Below, in pieces: positions 14,273 through 18,537 of a DNA stretch of 18,537 nt. Within the stretch, counting starts at the first letter, position 1. Every line of letters begins with the position of its first letter. The notes beneath the pieces were generated by a model. The model had not been told where the DNA came from. It was given only the letters and a program-made list of their open reading frames with translations, and did no database searches. Made by a program: the position numbers and the translations under genes. The stretch comes from Eubacterium sp. CAG:248 (GTDB taxonomy: Bacteria > Bacillota > Clostridia > Lachnospirales > Lachnospiraceae): assembly GCA_000436475.1 (NCBI GenBank), contig FR886200.1, positions 1 through 18,537 on the forward strand, given 5' to 3'.

Positions 14273-16375
14273 TTAAATATACGAATACTCCAGTTTCTGG
14301 CTGTATGTCTGTCCATTTTTTACATATATAAACACGGCCGTGCCAGATGCTTCGTATATGTATTCCTTCATTCTAAAATCCTCATGTCCTAGTGCGATCA
14401 TTACCATTTCCATGGCTGACATAATACCTGCATTCCTCGCAGTTCTATCCTTTATAAGCAGTAGGATACGCATATAATCCATATAATCAAGGCTGTTATA
14501 ACCAGCTGTACTGCCTGTTTCTTTCCCAGCTTTATTCTTATCCGAAAACAGACTTGTCTTTAAACCTGCGGCACCGCTGCTTATAACTGTGTTAATATCT
14601 GTTATCCAGTTGTCTGCATTTTTTACTGTGGCAATACTTTCACCCGCATACAGCTCTCTTAACTCCATAACTGATTCAGCATACGCCCATATAGACATAA
14701 TAAAATACTGGGCTGCCTTAATGAGTACCATATTTCCCGTATATCCAAGAAGCTGTAGTGCTAATCCAAAACACTCATTCTTTTTCTGTACATCTGTTAC
14801 AAGATATGAAAGATTAAGTCCCTCTCTTATCAGTACAAGCTTAAAAAGAACTTCATTCAGATTATCCTTATCTGACTGCCTTCCACACAGAATATATTCG
14901 ATTTCATAATCAAGCAGTCTGCCAGCAGCACGGTCTTTCTTTTCAATATAACCAGTTTGTTGTCCGTTTTTTTCAATATAATCTGTATAGCCTGCATATC
15001 TTGATATTATATATTCACTGACAAGTGCCTGACGTATATCTATATTGGATATACCATCTCCTCCATAACTTCCTGATACACATGTATCTGCAAGGTCAGA
15101 ATAATCCATGGACTTATCTGATATCTCACCATCAATCACCAGTCCTGCTGCTCCTTCCTTTAACATCTGATAGATTTTATTTAGTGAAGTTATGCTTGTG
15201 TTATAATCATCTGCTCTGAAAGTATATTGTTCATATTCCTGTACGATTGTTTTGATACTAAATCCGTTTATTTCTGATTCTATATCTTCGTATATTTTTT
15301 CTATCTTTGTGATATACTCCTGTTTTTCTACGTCAGGCTCTGATATTTTCATACAAATATCCTGAACAGCCTGCATATTACCGACGATATTTTCTATGAT
15401 TGAGTTGTCATTATCCACACTATCCCTGATATATCCCTCCGATAATACATCAGCATCACCATATTCTGTGTACAGTCTGTCTATATCCTCTGATAATTCC
15501 TGATACAGCTCATCACTTATATCACTCCTGTTAAAGTTCAGCTTTTCATGACATTCCCTTATGCTTTGTTCTGACTTTGTTCTTAACTCTTCATAAGACG
15601 AAGCCTGATATAATATATCTTGTGAAATGTTATGTATTTCGTCTGATATTCTTTCGATTTTTCTGCTATACTGCGATAGTATATTTACATCATCTGCTTC
15701 ATACATATAATGCAGTTCATCCATATTCTTTTTACATTCAGCCACCATACTGGATATTTCATTTTCCTTTTCATCCATATCCGAACATGTACTTATAAGC
15801 AGGCTCATCACGCTGCTGCTCTCACCGGCTGCAGCCTGTGTTGAACATATAGCTTCTGTAACCCTTCTGACAGCATCTGATTCTTTTATGCGGTTATTGA
15901 CAGCATTATAGTTTTTAACAACATCAGCATACCCACCACTTTTCATATATTTTATTATCTGCTCTTCAACACCATATCCGCCATTGTCAGTCATGTACTT
16001 ATAACCAGTATATGATGCTTCTGTAAGGCTTAAATCCTTAGAATATGTTTTTATATTTTCTTTGATGTACTGGGGGATTTTTTCATTGATTATGTCTGAT
16101 TTTTTCAATGCAAATATATCGAATTGTTCTAATAAATCATTACTATATGCTGCAAATACTGATTCATCAGACAAGCTGCATGACTGTTTTATTATCGTGT
16201 TATATCCTGACATTGCTGCACTATCCACACATGTTGTAACAAATGAAACAACAATCATAAACACCATTGCCGCCATAACCGTAATCTGTGCCCTTAATGA
16301 TATTGTCCTTATATATGATATTGTCTTTATATGTGATATTGTCTTTATATGTGATATTGCTGCCGTATTTATCAT
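14273..16375 (-). CDS. DUF5702-family Tad-associated membrane protein
   Basis: A 700-residue protein of the DUF5702 type that accompanies TadE genes in Lachnospiraceae. Residues 8-27 are a 6-residue tandem repeat (ISHIKT). One transmembrane helix follows (about 29-52), opening with RAQITVM, which resembles the start of TadE/TadG-like proteins, but with Met where the prepilin +5 Glu would be. The rest should be outside: mostly helical, acidic and rich in predicted coiled coil (about 200-400). The C-terminus carries the family-like YMRILLLI-KDR segment and a final beta-rich stretch. Its ATG overlaps the flp stop codon (ATGA), so the two are translationally coupled. Local Shine-Dalgarno strength is poor, in keeping with coupling. 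Function unknown; probably a structural or anchoring partner of the pilus. Confidence 0.82.
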   Translation of the reverse strand: MINTAAISHIKTISHIKTISYIRTISLRAQITVMAAMVFMIVVSFVTTCVDSAAMSGYNTIIKQSCSLSDESVFAAYSNDLLEQFDIFALKKSDIINEKIPQYIKENIKTYSKDLSLTEASYTGYKYMTDNGGYGVEEQIIKYMKSGGYADVVKNYNAVNNRIKESDAVRRVTEAICSTQAAAGESSSVMSLLISTCSDMDEKENEISSMVAECKKNMDELHYMYEADDVNILSQYSRKIERISDEIHNISQDILYQASSYEELRTKSEQSIRECHEKLNFNRSDISDELYQELSEDIDRLYTEYGDADVLSEGYIRDSVDNDNSIIENIVGNMQAVQDICMKISEPDVEKQEYITKIEKIYEDIESEINGFSIKTIVQEYEQYTFRADDYNTSITSLNKIYQMLKEGAAGLVIDGEISDKSMDYSDLADTCVSGSYGGDGISNIDIRQALVSEYIISRYAGYTDYIEKNGQQTGYIEKKDRAAGRLLDYEIEYILCGRQSDKDNLNEVLFKLVLIREGLNLSYLVTDVQKKNECFGLALQLLGYTGNMVLIKAAQYFIMSIWAYAESVMELRELYAGESIATVKNADNWITDINTVISSGAAGLKTSLFSDKNKAGKETGSTAGYNSLDYMDYMRILLLIKDRTARNAGIMSAMEMVMIALGHEDFRMKEYIYEASGTAVFIYVKNGQTYSQKLEYSYI
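16299..16359. repeat. 18-base tandem repeat at the start of the DUF5702 gene
   Basis: Three full units (16299-16316, 16317-16334, 16335-16352) and a 7-base fourth. Units two and three are identical. Each encodes ISHIKT or a close variant, in the cytoplasmic tail ahead of the membrane helix. Eighteen bases keep the frame, so expansion would lengthen the tail only. Confidence 0.85.
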
Positions 16376-16614
16376 ATCTTGTTTGCCTGGCTTGACATTT
16401 TTGATAACAGCTTATTAACCAATGCTGTTATCTGACTTTTAAATATGATGACAAGACCTATAAGCACAACGATAATAAGTACTATTTCCACGACTCCCAT
16501 GCCATCTTCATCCTGCCAGAAATTTTTTATATTTTCTTTTACTTTTCTGCAAAATACTGCCATTTTGTTTTTCTTATTTTCTTTTACTGCTGTCTTTATA
16601 ACATCTGTTTTCAT
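16372..16614 (-). CDS. flp: Flp-type pilin (type IVb prepilin)
   Basis: An 80-residue Flp1-like prepilin, the likely main subunit of the Tad pilus. A basic leader of 38 residues ends in DEDG, followed by MGVVE and one hydrophobic helix (about 41-59). Gly38 is at -1 and Glu43 at +5, the rule for type IV prepilin cleavage. The mature pilin would be 42 residues, ending in a short amphipathic helix. The usual Flp Glu-Tyr pair is Glu-Ile here. The open frame reaches an ATG at 16686, but GGAGGA five bases before the ATG at 16614 decides the start. A perfect hairpin ends about ten bases upstream of that site. The stop overlaps the DUF5702 start. Confidence 0.88.
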   Translation of the reverse strand: MKTDVIKTAVKENKKNKMAVFCRKVKENIKNFWQDEDGMGVVEIVLIIVVLIGLVIIFKSQITALVNKLLSKMSSQANKI

Positions 16615-16633
16615 AATAATCCTCCATTCTTGC

Positions 16634-16658
16634 GTGTGAAAAATCTTATTTTTCACAC
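16634..16658 (-). other. Stem-loop just upstream of the flp ribosome binding site
   Basis: GTGTGAAAAA (16634-16643) pairs perfectly with TTTTTCACAC (16649-16658) around a 5-base loop. It ends about ten bases before the flp GGAGGA. The T-run is inside the stem, so it is not a classical terminator. A role in mRNA stability or processing at the 5' end of the pilin message is more likely. Confidence 0.7.
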
Positions 16659-16689
16659 TATTCTTCCTTTCCTGTTTAGTCTTCATGTA

Positions 16690-16723
16690 ACATAACAGAA
16701 GAAATCTCTGCTTTCTGTTATGT
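16690..16723 (-). other. Stem-loop overlapping the tadC stop codon
   Basis: ACATAACAGAA (16690-16700) pairs with TTCTGTTATGT (16713-16723), an 11-base perfect stem and 12-base loop. It contains the tadC TAA. There is no T-run after it on the minus strand, so it more likely protects the 3' end of tadC mRNA or attenuates transcription partly. Confidence 0.7.
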
Positions 16724-17989
16724 AAGATAAAAGTTCATAACTGCCGGAACCATGACTATAACCATAACTACCATAAGCAGCATAATCATTGGTATAAGCA
16801 GTCTTGTTGTAGCTTCTTCACCCTTCTGCCTTGCAATATTTTTTCTTTGTTCAAACGCATCATATGACTCCTGACAGAGTAATTCCCTTAGCCGGTTCGT
16901 TCCTCTTTTAAGATTAGTCTGAAGCAGCGATGCAAGCTTTAAGTATTCCCTTGTGTTACATCTGTATCCAAACTCCTCATAAGCTTCATATTCCGATATT
17001 CCGGATTTTATATTACAATCTGTTATATACATTTCTTCATATACTATCTTCACTCCACCACCAGCCTGCTTTTTCTTCATATAATCCTCAACCATCTTCT
17101 CCCATGCCTTCCTTATGGTCATACCGGCACCAAGAAGTAATGTAAGCTTGGCTATAAGCTCTGAATAATCGTATTTTAATTCCTTTATTCTTAGCTCCTG
17201 TTCTCTTTTTTTCTTCATTTTTCTTCTGTACAATATAAGTACCGCAACAGCTGCCGGCACAATAACATATGATAGCCATGATGTTTTTTCTTTTGTGTAT
17301 CTGTAATATATATCTTTCTGCCCTATATTTGACGGCAGAGCTGCCTCCTTTTCGTCTATGTTTTTATTAACTGTATTATCTACGGCCTTCTGGATAGTAT
17401 TCTGTGCTATTACCTTCTGTGATTCATCATCATACTCACCGGCTGCCCGTACATTCAACTCTATAACACCATGTCTTTCATATTCCTCGTATTGCATAAC
17501 GTATGTTAGTGACACCTCTTTAACATCACCTTCACTTAACATCTCATTATGCACCGTACCATCATAATCAATTACTGAATAATCTGAGGGATACATGCTT
17601 ACACTTATAAGACCTTCTGCAAGCTTATCTGTCATACATATATCCTGTGTAATATAATCTGCTGAAGCATTATTCTTTAACACAATCCTTAACAGCTCAT
17701 CATAGGCTTCATCAAAGCATTGCTGTGTCTCTTCCTCTGACATTTTTCTTGGCTCAACATATGTATTTATTGTTGTCTGTTTATTTCCAGCTGCATCATA
17801 AACATCTAATGAAATGTTTTTAGAAGCTTCACCTGGTTCTGGTCTTTTTATATGACTTACTGATGATTTCTGTGAATCTTTTATAACAAGTGTCTTAACT
17901 AACACTATTCCAAGAACAAGTATTACAACAATAATATATTTAGTATTTATTTTATTTGTTATAGCATTTACTCTGATTTTCTTATTCAT
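16718..17989 (-). CDS. tadC: TadC-like type II/IV secretion F-family protein with ectodomain
   Basis: A 423-residue inner-membrane platform protein of the Tad system. Topology from sequence: a basic N-terminus, helix 1 (about 18-37), an outer domain of about 200 residues (40-236), helix 2 (about 238-254), a cytoplasmic T2SSF-type helical domain (about 268-392) and a final helix (395-418). The F domain carries the conserved pattern KLTLLLGAGMTIRKAWE, then a second helical half with YEEFGYRCN and GEEATTRLLIPM. Classical TadC proteins lack the large outer domain, though versions with it are common in Lachnospiraceae as I recall. The start lies 24 bases after the tadB stop, with a weak purine-rich site. 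With TadB it should form the platform driven by the TadA ATPase encoded beyond the window. Confidence 0.85.
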   Translation of the reverse strand: MNKKIRVNAITNKINTKYIIVVILVLGIVLVKTLVIKDSQKSSVSHIKRPEPGEASKNISLDVYDAAGNKQTTINTYVEPRKMSEEETQQCFDEAYDELLRIVLKNNASADYITQDICMTDKLAEGLISVSMYPSDYSVIDYDGTVHNEMLSEGDVKEVSLTYVMQYEEYERHGVIELNVRAAGEYDDESQKVIAQNTIQKAVDNTVNKNIDEKEAALPSNIGQKDIYYRYTKEKTSWLSYVIVPAAVAVLILYRRKMKKKREQELRIKELKYDYSELIAKLTLLLGAGMTIRKAWEKMVEDYMKKKQAGGGVKIVYEEMYITDCNIKSGISEYEAYEEFGYRCNTREYLKLASLLQTNLKRGTNRLRELLCQESYDAFEQRKNIARQKGEEATTRLLIPMIMLLMVVMVIVMVPAVMNFYLT

Positions 17990-18013
17990 GACAACTCTCT
18001 TAGTCCTTTTATG

Positions 18014-18537
18014 TTACACCTTAATATCCACGATTCTGATTGAAATAACAGCTGCAGCTGCATATATGATCAGACATAGTGTCATAACTATTATTCCCAG
18101 CACATTACCATATAGCACATCGACAAACCCCTGTGCTGTCATCCTAAGATATATAAGTATCCCCAATGGAATACACACCATAATCTTCTGCTCCATTTTT
18201 CTTCCACTTATTATCGTGTCTATTTCCATCTGGACTTCTGACTTTTCCCTTATCATTTTTGTCGTTTGTTTAATAATCGCTGGAATATCACCACCACTTC
18301 TTTTGGCATATCTGAATATTTCCGAAAAATAGCTGACATCGTCTATATTTAATGTTTTTGCGTAATCATCCATAATATCTTCAAGGTTTTCGTTTCTTTT
18401 TATTCTGTTTACCATCATCCTGAACTCCCTGACTATAGATGATTCTTTTCCATATAGAAGTTCAAGCTCACCCACTGCTTCTGCAAACGCATTTTCAATC
18501 GAGTAACCCGTATTTAACGCAAATGAAACCGCCTGCA
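18014..18537 (-). CDS. tadB: TadB-like type II/IV secretion F-family protein (5' end cut by the window)
   Basis: The C-terminal 174 residues of a T2SSF platform protein. The frame stays open to the right edge, so the true start is outside; the GTG at 18475 is not a real start. Visible features are AVSFALNTGYSIENAFAEA, a typical F-domain opening; the second half FSEIFRYAKRSGGDIPAII with an RSGGD turn; and two C-terminal membrane helices (about the last 60 residues). In Tad loci TadB precedes TadC, as here. The stop is 24 bases from the tadC start, so one operon is likely. Confidence 0.85.
   Translation of the reverse strand, partial: QAVSFALNTGYSIENAFAEAVGELELLYGKESSIVREFRMMVNRIKRNENLEDIMDDYAKTLNIDDVSYFSEIFRYAKRSGGDIPAIIKQTTKMIREKSEVQMEIDTIISGRKMEQKIMVCIPLGILIYLRMTAQGFVDVLYGNVLGIIVMTLCLIIYAAAAVISIRIVDIKV

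Noticed and set aside
16615..16686. Upstream extension of flp to an ATG at 16686
   Set aside because: No ribosome binding site, it would translate through the perfect hairpin, and GGAGGA fits the ATG at 16614.
18014..18475. Complete 153-residue gene starting at a GTG at 18475
   Set aside because: The frame stays open to the window edge with typical F-domain sequence upstream, so this is the 3' part of a longer tadB.
1..18537. Prophage, transposon or CRISPR content
   Set aside because: No integrase, transposase, phage structural gene, terminal inverted repeats or spaced repeat array; the tandem repeats seen are short and in-frame within genes.

Overview
The window looks like a chromosome segment from a low-GC, spore-forming Firmicute of the Lachnospiraceae type (Clostridia). 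Three things point there: AT-rich DNA with strong GGAGG ribosome binding sites, a YyaC/DUF1256 sporulation gene, and the family set itself (DUF5711 beta-propeller, DUF6382-FHA protein, DUF5702 protein, TadC with a large ectodomain). The genus cannot be fixed from sequence alone. Nearly all genes are on the minus strand; only yyaC and an orphan histidine kinase are on plus. I see no rRNA, tRNA, CRISPR array, insertion sequence, integrase or prophage gene.

Layout, left to right. (1) 73-2144: a two-gene operon, a DUF5711 membrane-anchored beta-propeller and a CvpA-family membrane protein, behind a good promoter at 2194-2221. (2) 2305-3540: a membrane protein joining a cytoplasmic MPN/JAB-like domain without metal ligands to an outer LysM domain. 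(3) 3832-4365: yyaC, divergent from it. (4) 4370-8324: probably one transcription unit of HIT protein, aconitase-superfamily hydratase and a two-helix coiled-coil membrane protein. (5) 8479-9291: a soluble sensor-less histidine kinase, divergent from the HIT gene, ending in a hairpin terminator. (6) 9319-10311: a flavodoxin-like/SCP2 fusion behind a promoter flanked by two matching operator-like palindromes.

(7) 10412-18537 is the main accessory block: the distal part of a Tad (type IVc, Flp-type) pilus locus. Read in the direction of transcription it encodes TadB (cut by the right edge), TadC with an ectodomain, a short Flp pilin, a DUF5702 protein, a TadE-like pseudopilin with a duplicated His/Cys module, an A24 prepilin peptidase, a second TadE-like pseudopilin and a membrane FHA protein. 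The TadA ATPase and any secretin-independent assembly factors must lie beyond the right edge. TadB/TadC would form the inner-membrane platform, the A24 peptidase would process Flp and the TadE-like subunits (all three carry Glu at +5 of a prepilin cleavage site), and the FHA protein may couple the machine to signalling.

The points most worth a second look are the His/Cys repeat module on a pseudopilin, the prepilin logic that argues for a TTG start on the second TadE-like gene, the pair of perfect hairpins between tadC and flp, the catalytically dead MPN-LysM fusion, and the paired operators at the flavodoxin-SCP2 gene.
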